DNA from: Rotaria sp. Silwood1
Lineage: Eukaryota; Rotifera; Eurotatoria; Philodinida; Philodinidae
Assembly (NCBI GenBank): GCA_905250075.1
Contig: CAJNOP010000078.1
Coordinates: forward strand, 186,001 to 250,000
Reading direction: 5' to 3'
DNA length: 64,000 nt
Positions 45,201-55,710 of the stretch are shown here, one piece after another; positions within the stretch are counted from its first letter, which is position 1, and every line of letters begins with the position of its first letter. Under the pieces are notes generated by a model. It worked only from the letters and a program-made list of their open reading frames with translations. It made no database searches and was not told the origin of the DNA. Made by a program: the position numbers and the translations under genes.

Positions 45201-46563
45201 TCTGTGGATTTATTTCATATGAATGTTTTCAAAAGAAACCCAAAGAATAGTTCATGTAGATCTTTCGTTAAAATACATTGGATAAAAGGAAATGATTCAG
45301 GCGCAATGCAGATGAAGTTATTGTTAAAGGTCGAGGTAGAATTTTCGTATTGATTTTGTTCTCGATATCGAGCTTGAAGGAATGTCTTACATGAGAGGAT
45401 TCGTCCTTTTTTGTTAAAAGAATAAAAGTTCTTAGAGCATAAATTTCTTTGTAGTGTAAAAAAAAGAGGAAGCAAAGAGGACATATTTATTAGAAAATTT
45501 TTATTTTCGTATCTGAAGTTGAGAACATGAAGAGACGGGCTTCGGTTAATTTACTGCAGAGAATTTTTGTCCTATCTCAAGTAGCTTAATACCATAGAGG
45601 ATTCATCAAGTGTTGATTCATATATAAAAATGTAGTTTATGGGAATTTCTTCCTCGCAATAGATTTATGGTTTCGATTTTAGTAGAATGGACGGTGTTGA
45701 GAATTATCGATATCATAGAAGCATTCATCTAGTCTTCATATATTGGGTGTTCGTACGTGATTAGGAATATTTTTCGTGATCGTGATCGATAAATGTTTTT
45801 TTCTCATGCTACACAGTATTGGAACATTCTTTTTCATTAGTAACTAATTAGCTTTTCAACTAAATTCATTCGAGATCCACTTCTTGGTAGTGTGACCTTA
45901 TAAACTCATTGCCACTCGATCCGAATAAAATTTTCAACGGGATAAAAAAAAGGAAAACAAAGATAAAATTTTATCTAATTTGATAGAAAATAGCTCGATC
46001 GTATAGAACATCTATTGAAAGTTGTTATAATTTATGGTGAAAACAGGTAGGTGGACCACGGACTCTAGAATTGACTTCGGTTCTCTTCTGACGACCAATT
46101 TTCTTTTTTATGTAACACAATTAAACGGTGCGCACATACTCTATTACAATGATATTACAAATGATCGTGAGTATTATTTCTGTACATTTCTCCCTACATA
46201 TGTGACAATTTTCAACTAAAGGATTGCAATAATTACCGATTCTCGTTGTTTTGAAGAGAACTGACACACAGTTTTGTTAGTTCAGTTTTTTATCGGCAAC
46301 TTTCTCAAGTGTACTTCCAACCATCGTTCTATCAAAATAGTGATCTGTCAAGCTGACTACTTTTATTAAATATTGTCGAAATAGCAGTCTGTAGTACAGA
46401 TGAAACTTACCTGATATCGACTGTATGAATCGATAATCTTATTGAGTCGTACGCAGACATTGCGAGTTGAACAGAAAATAGTAAAATCATTGAGCTTGTC
46501 CAGGATACGATAGACCAACTCAATAGGCAAGGTCAAAAAAGATGAAGGAACTTTTTCAGACAT
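42239..46563 (-). CDS. F-box protein with RI-type LRR array, one repeat per exon
   Basis: Exon 1 (46411-46563, 51 codons, ATG to Gln, GTAAGT donor) holds an F-box: FLTLPIELVYRILDKLNDF...RNVCVRLNKIID. It joins in phase 0 to sixteen exons of exactly 84 nt: 44559-44642, 44418-44501, 44278-44361, 44136-44219, 43995-44078, 43855-43938, 43713-43796, 43572-43655, 43429-43512, 43284-43367, 43143-43226, 43005-43088, 42863-42946, 42722-42805, 42581-42664 and 42440-42523. Each encodes one 28-residue ribonuclease-inhibitor-type LRR (TLTTLDLxxNxIGDxGAxxLADALxNNT). The last exon, 42239-42382, ends in a basic helix and TAA. Introns between repeats are 54-61 bp, mostly 57, and homologous to one another. Product about 546 aa. 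F-box plus LRR suggests a substrate adaptor of an SCF ubiquitin ligase. A truncated LRR exon remains at 44701-44710, and intron 1 (about 1.8 kb) is long for this genome. Confidence 0.85.
44643..46410 (-). other. Long first intron of the F-box/LRR gene
   Basis: About 1.8 kb between the F-box exon and the first intact LRR exon. Its 3' end (44643-44700) resembles the short inter-repeat introns and is preceded by a stub of an LRR exon (AATAATATG, about 44701-44710), so further LRR exons have probably been lost here. The rest is AT-rich and without supportable exons; the short open frames at 45162-45484 and 46034 look incidental. Confidence 0.6.
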
Positions 46564-46891
46564 TAATTTTGTTTGTTTCCAAACAGTATGCTTTGTTTCA
46601 ATGAATGTTTGTTGGCATATTTTTTTTCTTCTTCTCGAGTATTTATTGACAATGCGTCATTACTTTCCTCCTGCTTGTGCAATTTTTTACCTACGCCGAG
46701 AATTTAAGCAATAGCAGAGCGAGAAATCTATTATCAGAGGAATTCTGTTAGTCACTGCAACAACGAACCAGAAACTTCTGAAGAGGACGCACAGGAGCAA
46801 AGGCAAACAATAGAAAAGCTTAGTGACGAGGACAAATAAGAAAGGCAGGGATGTCGGTGTATATGGCAGAACTACTCATAGGATGTGCAGT
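46564..46891. other. 5' flank of the F-box/LRR gene
   Basis: Putative promoter region. I see no unambiguous TATA box or other motif. Confidence 0.3.
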
Positions 46892-47032
46892 GTCGGGTGT
46901 AGGTGTGTAGCTGTGGCTGTGGGATGCTCGTAGATGTGGGTGTCAGTGTGTGTTTGTAAGTCTTCATCTTCACCTTCGCCGACATCCACACACCCTCTTC
47001 TACTCATCGAGGGTGTGGGTGTGTGTGATGGG
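46892..47032. repeat. TGTGGG-like microsatellite, both orientations
   Basis: Irregular GGTGTAGGTGTG / GTGGGTGTCAGTGTGTG tract (46892-46957), then a C-rich stretch (ACATCCACACACCCTC, 46981-46998), then GAGGGTGTGGGTGTGTGTGATGGG (47009-47032). More degenerate than the tracts at 11371 and 41872 but of the same kind. Confidence 0.7.
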
Positions 47033-47352
47033 TTGCCGGAGTTTCGCCAATAAGACTTTCGCCATGGCGAAAATCCAGGGGGGCATATGAGTCTATGGTT
47101 TTTTTTATTTCAAATTGAATTTTGAATAAAAAATCACAGCCCATTTTTACCACGGCAGAGGAACTAAGGGGACTAATAAATTCTTTGAGTTCAGAATTCT
47201 AGAATTCTTTCGTTCCTTGTCTCGTGTTCTTTATAAAAAAAGGGTACTATGTATACACAAATAAGATATACAGAATTCAGTCAACATATGTTAGATCTAT
47301 AGTACCTTTTTCGAGGGTGGGCTAGGAGAACTAAGGGGGCTAAGGGAACTAA
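47033..47352. other. Unclassified, GGGACTAA-rich
   Basis: Contains a TTTCGCCATGGCGAAA palindrome (47068-47083) and repeated AACTAAGGGG/GGCTAAGGGAACTAA words at 47160-47180 and 47328-47352 leading into the following palindrome. No gene. Confidence 0.4.
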
Positions 47353-48162
47353 CGAGGGAAGGCCACCAACTGTCTCCTCGCTTTTCAGCTGAAACTCAGT
47401 TGATAATAGCTAATCGAACGTGCTGATTCCGAATATCACAATGGTTTTTGCCCGCTTTCGATTTAAAGACCCGTTTTTTAAAGATCTTGGTGTTTCAACC
47501 GAAAAACCATTTTCACTAAAAATTTTTTTATCTGTTCAAATGAAAGAGCACGTCGTCAAACCTACAGAAAACTGTTTTTCAAGGTTCTCAGCGAGGTTTT
47601 GAGCGAGTTTTATGCGTCTAAAACTTAAAAAAGATGGAAAAACCGCTAATATTCTTACACAATTCATGAAAGAAAAATTTTGTTTTCAACACTTTTTTAC
47701 CAGTTATCATTTCCATTAAAAATACAGCAAATATTTTTACGAATCATGGCTCTGTGAAACTGCTTTATTGCCCTCTTTATCACAAATTGCTAATAACATG
47801 TGTGAAAAAACGGAACAGAAGAAAAAACAGTAGTTTTTCTTTCATAAATTGTGTAAAAATATTAGCGGTTTTTCCATTTTTTTTTTCAGTTTTAGACGCA
47901 TAAAACTCGCTCAAAACCTCGCTTAGAACCTTGAAAAACTGTTTTCTGTAGGTTTGACGACGTGGTTTTTCCTTTGGACAGGTCAAAAAAATTTTTAGTG
48001 AAAATGGTTTTCCGGTTGAAAAACCAAGATCTCTAAAAAAACGGGTCTTTAAATCGATAGTGGGCAAAACCCATTGTGATATTCGGAATCAGCACGTTCG
48101 ATTAGCTATTATCAACTGAGTTTCAGCTCAAAAGCGAGGAGACAGTTGGCGGCCTTCCCTCG
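47353..48162. mobile_element. Large foldback palindrome 1, 810 bp
   Basis: CGAGGGAAGGCCACCAACTG at 47353 is mirrored by CAGTTGGCGGCCTTCCCTCG ending at 48162. The arms run about 330 bp with high identity (for example TGATAATAGCTAATCGAACGTGCTGATTCC and its complement), with about 140 bp between them. Open frames in the arms mirror each other (47420-47602 and 47780-48067) and start differently, so they are consequences of the symmetry; I recognise no protein in them. Confidence 0.9.
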
Positions 48163-48165
48163 TAA

Positions 48166-48245
48166 GATGACCGATTTGTCTCATTCACTTTTTGAAGTAC
48201 ACATACTCTCGAATATAAATCCGAGATTTCCGCATTTATTTTAAA
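48166..48245 (+). mobile_element. Right-end fragment of the 750 bp TIR element family (copy D)
   Basis: GATGACCGATTTGTCTCATTCACTTTTTGAAGTACACAT followed by the CTCGAATATAAATCCGAG palindrome and ATTTCCGCATTTATTTTA match the right ends of copies B and C. It sits exactly between two large palindromes. Confidence 0.85.
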
Positions 48246-48804
48246 GTACCAACGGCTATTGTCTAAATCAATTTTCAACGGTTCAAGTTGTAAAGCTCGG
48301 GTTTTCACCATTAGAAAGAGCAAGTCGAAGGACGTCGATCTGTATAAAATTCATTAGGCTTACGAGTCTTTTGTATGATTATTTGCAGTCGCGTATCTTA
48401 TCGATTGTATATTTTCATGAGTTTCCATGACAATTTAACATCTAATTAGACCGAAATATAGCCTGAATCGTTCTGTATTTGTGTTAAAATTTTCAAATTT
48501 TATTGTTTTATCCTTGACTTTTTTTCTGACATCTTGATGTTAAAATGTGAAAATTTTGGCACAAATACAGAACGATTTAGGCTATATTTTGGTCTATAAT
48601 TAGATGTTAAATTGTCATGGAAACTCATGAAAATAGACAACCGATAAGATACTTGACTGTAAACAACCATACAAAAGGCTCGTAAACCTAATGAATTTTA
48701 TGCAGATCGACGTCCCCAAACTTGCTCTTTCTAATGGTGAAAACTCGAACTTTCTAACTAGAACCGTTGAAAAGTTATTTAGACAATAGCCGTTGGTACT
48801 TTAA
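48241..48804. mobile_element. Large foldback palindrome 2, 564 bp
   Basis: TTAAAGTACCAACGGCTATTGTCTAAAT at 48241 is mirrored by ATTTAGACAATAGCCGTTGGTACTTTAA ending at 48804. Arms are about 260 bp with roughly 85-90 percent identity by eye (for example CATGACAATTTAACATCTAATTAGACC and its counterpart), and a centre around 48515-48535. It encodes nothing. It directly follows fragment D, and its right side carries an inverted copy of the left flank of copy C. Confidence 0.9.
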
Positions 48805-48824
48805 AAAAATCCGACATTAGATAC

Positions 48825-49519
48825 CTACGAAGTCTCATTTTTTTAACCCTGCCTCTGACCTCGACTCTAACTATTTGTTGAAAGTTTTTTTACAAATTCG
48901 ATTCCGACTCCGAAAAAATTCCGAATTTTTTTTCTAATCAAATCGAGATTCCCATTTTGCTAATAATGATGACTAAGAAGATGTTGACGTTTTGGGTTTT
49001 TGGTATAAACTACATGGTTTATTTCTAACTTTAGTTTCAATGACTAGGAAAATCGTTGCAATATAGGCTTCAAAAAAACTACGATTAACGCCTTTTCTCA
49101 TCATCGAATAACAGTGTTGGTGGGCGTAGAACAAATTTTGATGATAAAAAGCTTAGTCAGCGTATGTTTCGTAAAAAAAACCTAGTTTTATGGAAAGAAT
49201 TTCACCAAATCCAGAAGACACCAAGAAAAGATCAAATTTCGATCCAGTTTCAATTATGTCAGGATAGTCAAATAAAATAGTAGTTACAAAAGAACGATAA
49301 GAAGATGAAAATATATCTAATGACGAATGTGAAGATATTGAATGGTATTGATCTTTTTCTTTTTCATATTTTCATATTTGATGTCATTTAACTATTGGAT
49401 TAAAAATTTTTTTCTTTTAACAAGGAGTCACGATAATGAAAAAAAAATGTCGCACAAGAAAAGAATACAATAGGTGTGCCGATATATGCGTCACGGCTCG
49501 CTGCTCTTCTTCTTTCCTC
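48825..49519. other. Mostly noncoding, possible exon relic at 49192-49348
   Basis: From the ATG at 49192 a plus frame reads MERISPNPEDTKKRSNFDPVSIMSG, hits TAG, and continues SNKIVVTKER, another stop, then DENISNDECEDIEW before a GT. The acidic, lysine-rich style is like the first exon of some transposase or nuclear proteins, but with two stops it is at best a pseudo-exon. Confidence 0.3.
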
Positions 49520-49619
49520 NNNNNNNNNNNNNNNNNNNNNNNNNNNNNNNNNNNNNNNNNNNNNNNNNNNNNNNNNNNNNNNNNNNNNNNNNNNNNNNNN
49601 NNNNNNNNNNNNNNNNNNN
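49520..49619. other. Assembly gap (100 N)
   Basis: A run of exactly 100 N. It falls 24 bp beyond the stop codon of the V-ATPase E gene, so that gene's coding sequence is complete. Confidence 0.99.
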
Positions 49620-49643
49620 ATTCTGCATTGAATCAAATAACTA

Positions 49644-50466
49644 TTAATAATTAGATATTCGATGTTGATTTATACCAAACAAGTCTCGTCGAATATCAGG
49701 TAACATATGATGAAAAATCATTGCAAGACGAGCTTCAATTGTATTTGACACTTTTATTTTTCCATCCATTGCATAAAGTTCAATACCACCAGCTCTAGAA
49801 ATAAATACAAAAAAGTCAAAATAAAGTTAATATAGAAACAATCACTATTTTATTATTTTACAAATCATCAGCTAAGAAATTTTTATCGTCAACTGTAATT
49901 TTAATATCATTTTGTTTGAATTCTTGTTTATATCGTTGAATAGCATCAGGAATAAGTCTTTGAACAAGACCATAATCATCTTGTCGACATCGAATAGTAA
50001 TATCATTTTCCATAAGCACAAAAATACCTTCTGTTATAAGATTAACAAGTATATATATATATTTAACTCTATTTTGTGTTAAAATAGTTAATTGTTTTCG
50101 AGCTTGTTCTTTTAATGCTTGAACATAATCATCACGAGCTTTAAGAATTGAAAGACGATTTGTATTAGCTAAATTTGAATGTTGAATTTTTCGTTGTAAT
50201 TCAATTTGTTTTTCTTTTTTATCATAATATTCAATTATTTTAATATGTTGTTGAGATACTAAACGACTTTTTTCTATATTAAATTCTTCTTCAGCTTTTG
50301 CTTCGATTTCTTCAACTTTTTCAGCTGCTTCTTGTTGAATAAATTCAATCATATGTTGAATCTAAGCAAATATATTTATTTATTTCTATGAAGATTATTT
50401 TTTTTTGTTTTATAAGAAATGAAACAATCAAACCTGTTTGTTAACATCATCGTCATTGAGATTCAT
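49644..50466 (-). CDS. ATP6V1E: V-type proton ATPase subunit E
   Basis: Subunit E is part of the peripheral stalk of the V1 sector and couples ATP hydrolysis to proton pumping in lysosomes and other acidic organelles. Three exons: 50434-50466 (11 codons, MNLNDDDVNKQ), 49862-50361 and 49644-49794, with introns of 72 and 67 bp and consistent phases; 227 aa, against 226 typical. Residues 11-60 form the conserved N-terminal helix (HMIEFIQQEAAEKVEEIEAKAEEEFNIEKSRLV), followed by YYDKKEKQIELQRKIQHSNLANTNRL, and the C-terminal domain with IRCRQDDYGLVQRLIPDAI, AGGIELYAMDGKIKVSNTIEARLAMIFHHMLPDIRRDLFG. Complete and undamaged. The 3' untranslated region abuts an assembly gap. Confidence 0.97.
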
Positions 50467-52146
50467 TTTTTATGAATAATAATATTCAAGAAAAGAGATT
50501 TTATATAAGAAAAAAAAGAAATGCTAAAAATGAATAAATAAATAATTTTGAATTAGTAAATAAATAAAAATGGTATCAGCTTGATCATTTAAATGATATG
50601 TTCATATCTATCTATTGTTAATATAAGTGACAACAAACTAACTTGATATTTAAATGGAACTCGTTTTCTATACTTGTTTCAAATCGACTCCGTCCAGATT
50701 TTATCTATTTTTCTTTATAAAAAAACAAAAATTTTGGAAAAAATTAAATGTCAAACATAAAAAGTGTGTGTGTCGATTATCTATAATAGAAAATATCAAA
50801 GGAAAAATGAAATGAATGATGAAGAAATTATTTAAGATATAATCTAGCTATAACGAATATGAATAGGATAGATTATTTTGTTTGAATCTCTGACAGTTTT
50901 TCGTTTAGTCTGAAAACATCGAAATGGATGTTCTATCTTACAGATCAAGTGGAGAAAAGTGATGAAAAACAACTTTTTTTCAATTCTTTCAATTAAAAAA
51001 ACAAAAGAAGTACTGAGAATAAATTTTTAAAAATGTCTATCAATTTTACCAAAAAAAAAAAGAAGTGAAGAAAAATTAATCAATGAAAATAATCATAAAA
51101 ATGCAAAAGATCATTTTTTAAGAAAAAATTTAAGATCAATTGAAAAACTGTTTAAAAGCAGACACAGTTGAGTTATTCTTGTTATAAACATCACATAACT
51201 GTATACGATGACAATCCAACTATAATATAAATGTTCTTGTTATTTTAATCTGGAGAGACATCCGATACAAAACAATATAAATACGTTCGTAGGTCACCGA
51301 GGATATTTAGAAGAAAATATATATTGAATATATAATCATCATATGGCTCTGTTTGGTATTGTTGTTGAATCAATTGATAAAGTGAATAGAATATTTATTT
51401 TGTTTGAATCGAAGCTTTATTTATTATTGACGTAAGAAACTATTTGTTTAGAAAAGTTTTATTTCAATTGTTAAATATTATCTGATGAGAAATCTGATTA
51501 ATATTTTCTTTATTTTAATATTTTTGGTTTTTTTTGTTCATTAAAGATTTTAATAATAGATTGATTAATTAAATATTGTTATGAATAATGATATTAAAAA
51601 GGATTAGTTTTAAATAGCTAATAGATTTTCGAAACTGAATATTGAACAGATGATTTTCTTTTTTCATTTCAGACACAATAAATTAAAATAAAACTAATTC
51701 TATTTATTGAAAATAAGACAGAAAATGAAATTCAACAATAAATAAAATATGAAATATTTTAAATAGTTTGTATAATAAATGTTTCCAACAAAATTGTTCA
51801 TGAAATAAATGATATTTATTTTAATATAATCTATTTAAAAATAATTCTGAATAAGATAATTATTTATTTATATTTAATTTATATAGATCATTATCTGATT
51901 TATTTCAATAATAAATTTGAAAAATAATTAGAGTTATTTTTTTTTCTTAAAGAATTCAATCAATTAGATAATTAATATTATTGAATATAACTATCAATAA
52001 TTACATTCTCCGGTTCTTTTTTATTAAAAAATTTGTCAAATAATTATAATAATAAATATTGACGATTTAGTCAAAGAAATTTTTAATGATTCTTTTTAGT
52101 AAAAAAAGACAAAAAGTAATTGAATATATTTGATTGATTAAATAAA
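50467..52146. other. 1.7 kb AT-rich intergenic region
   Basis: Between two minus-strand genes; nothing but A/T-rich sequence with homopolymer runs. It should contain the V-ATPase E promoter and the 3' end of the next gene. Confidence 0.5.
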
Positions 52147-53085
52147 TTATTGGAATAAATTGTTGATTAAATTGGAATTATTTTTTAGTTTATTTAATAA
52201 ATGAAAACAGGATTGAATGAAAGGATCATTTAAATTCTCAGTATGACGTAAATCTTCAATAAGACTCATTGTTAATTTAAATTGAACAAATATTTGAAGA
52301 GATTTTTTTTCTTCTAATGTTAATTTATAAATTTGTTGATATCCTTGTAAAAAAATATTTGCTTGATATTCTCCATAATAATCATCAATCAATAAATGAA
52401 ATAAAGATGTTGCTAAATCACATATAAATATTGATTGATAAGCATCAACAAAATCAATTATAAATATATTATCATCATTTGTTATTATCGAATTATTTAT
52501 ATGAAAATCATTATGAATAATACCACGAGAGAAATTTAAATTTAAATTTAAATTCGAAATATATTCTTTACATTGAATTATATTTGATAGAAGATATTTA
52601 TCAATATTATTAAAATTTTGTTTATTCCACCATTGATCAGTTAATTCTTGTTCTTCTTCATTTAAATGAATATTTAATGAATAATCAATTGAAGCTATTC
52701 TTAATTGTGCTAAAAGCGAACCCATTTTATATAAATAAATAGGTTTTTTCTCAATAATATCTTTAGTTAGTTCGGTTCCTTGAATAAATGTTTGAATAAA
52801 AAGATAACGATTATTATCAATTATAAATAATTGTTTATTATTTGAATGAATTATATTTGGACATGGATATTTATATAAATCATGTAAAATATTTTCAAAT
52901 TCTAATATTGTTTGAAGATATTTAACAGAATGATTATATTCAATATATTTAACAACATATTTTATTTTATCATTTGTTATAATTAAATATGTTTCATCTG
53001 TACGATAACCACCTTCAAGACAATTCAATTTTTCGACATTTAATTTATATTCATTGATTAGAATATTTTTAATTCGATCTTCCAT
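52147..53085 (-). CDS. APH/choline kinase-like phosphotransferase, intronless
   Basis: An uninterrupted 312-codon frame. The N-terminal lobe has LNCLEGGYRTDETYLI and IKYVVKY (a conserved Lys at about residue 45 for ATP). The C-terminal lobe has GIIHNDFHINNSIITNDDNIFIIDFVDA: HNDFHxNN matches the catalytic loop (Asp as base) and IDFVDA the metal-binding IDF of the APH (aminoglycoside phosphotransferase/homoserine kinase type II/choline kinase) family. Length fits a single-domain small-molecule kinase. The substrate cannot be deduced; homoserine-, hydroxylysine- or sugar-type alcohols are all possible. Absence of introns, unlike the neighbouring genes, could mean retroposition or horizontal acquisition, but codon use is fully AT-adapted. 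Confidence 0.85.
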   Translation of the reverse strand: MEDRIKNILINEYKLNVEKLNCLEGGYRTDETYLIITNDKIKYVVKYIEYNHSVKYLQTILEFENILHDLYKYPCPNIIHSNNKQLFIIDNNRYLFIQTFIQGTELTKDIIEKKPIYLYKMGSLLAQLRIASIDYSLNIHLNEEEQELTDQWWNKQNFNNIDKYLLSNIIQCKEYISNLNLNLNFSRGIIHNDFHINNSIITNDDNIFIIDFVDAYQSIFICDLATSLFHLLIDDYYGEYQANIFLQGYQQIYKLTLEEKKSLQIFVQFKLTMSLIEDLRHTENLNDPFIQSCFHLLNKLKNNSNLINNLFQ

Positions 53086-53636
53086 AATTATATTTTAACT
53101 AAATAATAAATAATATATATTTATATATATTATCTAAAAACAGAATACATTATTTATTTATAAATCATTTCAATTTTCCTATAGAATATATATTTACTTA
53201 TTTATTAAATTATTTCGAATGAATAAAACATACGTATATATATTTAAATGAAAGATTTTCTTCTATTATTATCATTTAAGGATTACGAGTTTATTTATAT
53301 AGAATTCATTCGAAGTATATTATTATCAAGAATAATATTTAATTAATAAAATTGTTTATCAATTAAAATACTAAACGAAAATTTCTATAGAAGATTTTTA
53401 AAAATTATATTTAATTCGTATATATTCAATTTCAATCAATTATTTATTTTTTGATTTATTGTTTAAGAAAAATAAAATCATCTATTTAATATATTGAATA
53501 AATCTCAATAGACATTCAATTTATTTATCAATTAAATTAAATTATTTATTTGTTGCTTTCTTTTTAAAGATAAATATCTTTCATCTTCATTTGTTTAATA
53601 TTAACTGAAAACAACCGAGAAATCCATCATATATAT
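53086..53636. other. AT-rich 5' flank of the kinase gene
   Basis: Nearly pure A/T with TATATA-rich words. It ends at the TA target site of the mariner element. Confidence 0.5.
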
Positions 53637-53914
53637 AGGGTGTCCAGTAATTCACTAGAGTTGGAGAAAAAAATTTGAATATTTTCATGAATCTTCAACC
53701 AAATGAGCTGAATTTTTTTTGGAAGGTAGAGGACACGTAGCAGTTTTTATTCATAACAGAACAGGTTGTTTATGCGGATGAACTCAGCACACTTTTCTTC
53801 GCTATGTAAATAAGCTAGGCACAAACATTTGTTGTTCATAGTTATAATGCAATACTGTACGATAATCTTTTCTTTATTTATTAGGAAGCATAGTTGACAT
53901 ACAATGCGATATTA

Positions 53915-55710
53915 TTAGTATGAAAGAAACTGTCCTTCGTTGTTCAAGCAGTCACGAAGACGTTGCACAACAGAGCGACATGCTTTGCGACACATTTCTT
54001 CGGGTATCTCTTCACAAGCTTGTTCAATTCTTTCTTGAAGTTCTGTAATAGAAGCGACTGGCTCTTTGAACACAATGTCCTTCAAATAGCCCCAAAGAAA
54101 GAAGTCACAGGGACTTAAATCTGGTGAACGAGCTGGCCAGTCGAATGGACCACGTCTACCTATCCATCGATCTGGAAATTTTTTATCCAGCCATTCTCGA
54201 ACAGTAACAGAATAATGAGCTCCTGCTCCATCATGTTGAAAGTAAAAGTTTTTGTTCTTCAACCGAGGCCATGCATAATTAACCAGTATTTCTTTGTACG
54301 ATGGACCAGTAACGGTATCATTGAAAAAATATGGACCAACGAGTCCATTAGAACTTATTCCGCACCAAACCATAATTCCTTGTTGCGTATTTGGCATTTC
54401 AAACTTGAAGTGTGGATTTTCTCTGGCCCAGTAAGTGCAATTATGTCGATTGACGCTTGTATTCATATTAAATTTGGCTTCATCGCTCCAAAATATACTG
54501 TCGATTAGATTGGGATCTTCTTCGAATTTCTCGATCCATGATTCGCAAAATTCGCTACGACGATCGAAATCATCATCATTAAGGTCGATCACTAAGGTAG
54601 GACGGTAAGGTTTAAAGCCAAGTTGTTTCATTGCCACATGGTAACTGCTTTTGCTTATACCAGCTCGATCAGCACCTAAACGAATAGACAATTGTGGATT
54701 GCTAGTGGCTCTTTCTTCAATTTCGTCTAGTTTTTCTTCAGAGAGTACACTTGACGGTAGGGTCCTGCGGGAACGACTTTTTCCCGTGTTTTCCCGTCCC
54801 GTTTCCCGCGGGAATCGGGAACGGGAATTCCCGTGAGACCTTAGGAACGGGAATGCGGGAATGGGAATTCTGGTGGACACTCCGGGAACGGGAACACGGG
54901 AACGGGAATTGTATTAAAAATTTCTGTTCCCGGCAAACCCTATGTCCGATTTCTGTTTGCATTAAAATCTGTTAATCTTACAGTATTCGATTTCCAATAA
55001 CTATTTGAAATATAATTGAAAAGAGAACAACTATCAGTCAACAAAATCAGACAAGTTCATTCAAACATAGATTATGAGAATCACGATATTCTTTACCATC
55101 ATCGTCGTCGGCATCGAAGTTGGGATCATCAAGATTACATATATGTCAAACTTGAAACTTGAATTCAATTGAAATTTCAAGTTTCAAGTTTCAATAGGTT
55201 TATGAGCCTTGAATCAGAAATTTACTTTTAATATACAGAATCTTGTATTGTGAGAAACATGATGTCGCTAAAAGCTAGTATCAAGTAGCAGTAGTGTTGA
55301 TGAATGTGAATAATGAAATCATTGTAGCTATTCTCAAAGCATTACGGGAACGGGAACGAAAATTTTGTTACGGGAACGGGAACACGGGATCGGGAACGAA
55401 AGTTTTTGTTACGAGAACGGGAACGCGGGAACGGGAACAAAAATTTTCAATACGGGAACGGGAACACGGGAACGGGAACCAAAAAAAGTTGTTCCCGCAG
55501 GTCTCTACTTGACGGTCGACCAATGTGCGGTAGATTTTCAATTGTTCCAAATTCATCAAACTTTTTATTGATTGACGAAATTGTGGTCAGATGAGGTGGA
55601 GTTGTATCAAAATAATTGGTCCATACTCTTTGTACGTCAGTTGCATTTTCAAACTTTGAAAAAAGTCGTACAATTGCGACTTTCTCATCAGTGGTACGAG
55701 TTGCATACAT
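53915..55710 (-). pseudogene. Mariner-type transposase, split by hAT insertion
   Basis: The N-terminal part (ATG at 55710 down to 55516) reads MYATRTTDEKVAIVRLFSKF...IGRPSS, a DUF4817-type helix-turn-helix. The C-terminal part (54757 down to the TAA at 53915) carries the DDE nuclease: FWSDEAKFNM (first D), VWCGISSNGLVGPYFF, FQHDGAGAHYSVTVREWL (second D), PARSPDLSPCDFFLWGYLKD (third D). I count 41 residues between the second Asp and the Asp of SPCD, which would place it near the DD41D (rosa/visitor-like) mariners. The two parts are in one frame if the 750 bp insertion and one copy of the 8 bp duplication are ignored, giving about 345 codons with no other lesion. As it stands the gene is broken. 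The frame that begins at 54880 inside the inserted element is not the native N-terminus. Confidence 0.95.
54758..55507. mobile_element. hAT-like non-autonomous element, 750 bp, inside the mariner transposase
   Basis: The ends TAGGGTCCTGCGGGAACGA and GTTGTTCCCGCAGGTCTCTA are inverted repeats and the identical 8-mer CTTGACGG flanks it on both sides (54750-54757 and 55508-55515). Subterminal GGGAACGGGAAC-type repeats run inward from both ends (54770-54910 and 55345-55495). Same family as the 1138 bp element at 37785. It encodes no transposase. It must be younger than the mariner copy it entered. Confidence 0.95.

Noticed and set aside
47420..48067. Frames in both arms of palindrome 1 sharing RFKDP/DLGFSTEKPFSLKIFL-like peptides
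   Set aside because: The same DNA in inverted copies gives related frames; lengths and starts differ and no family is recognisable.
54738..54880. The first 40-odd codons of the 53915-54880 frame as the native transposase N-terminus
   Set aside because: They lie inside the inserted hAT-like element; the true N-terminal domain is at 55516-55710.
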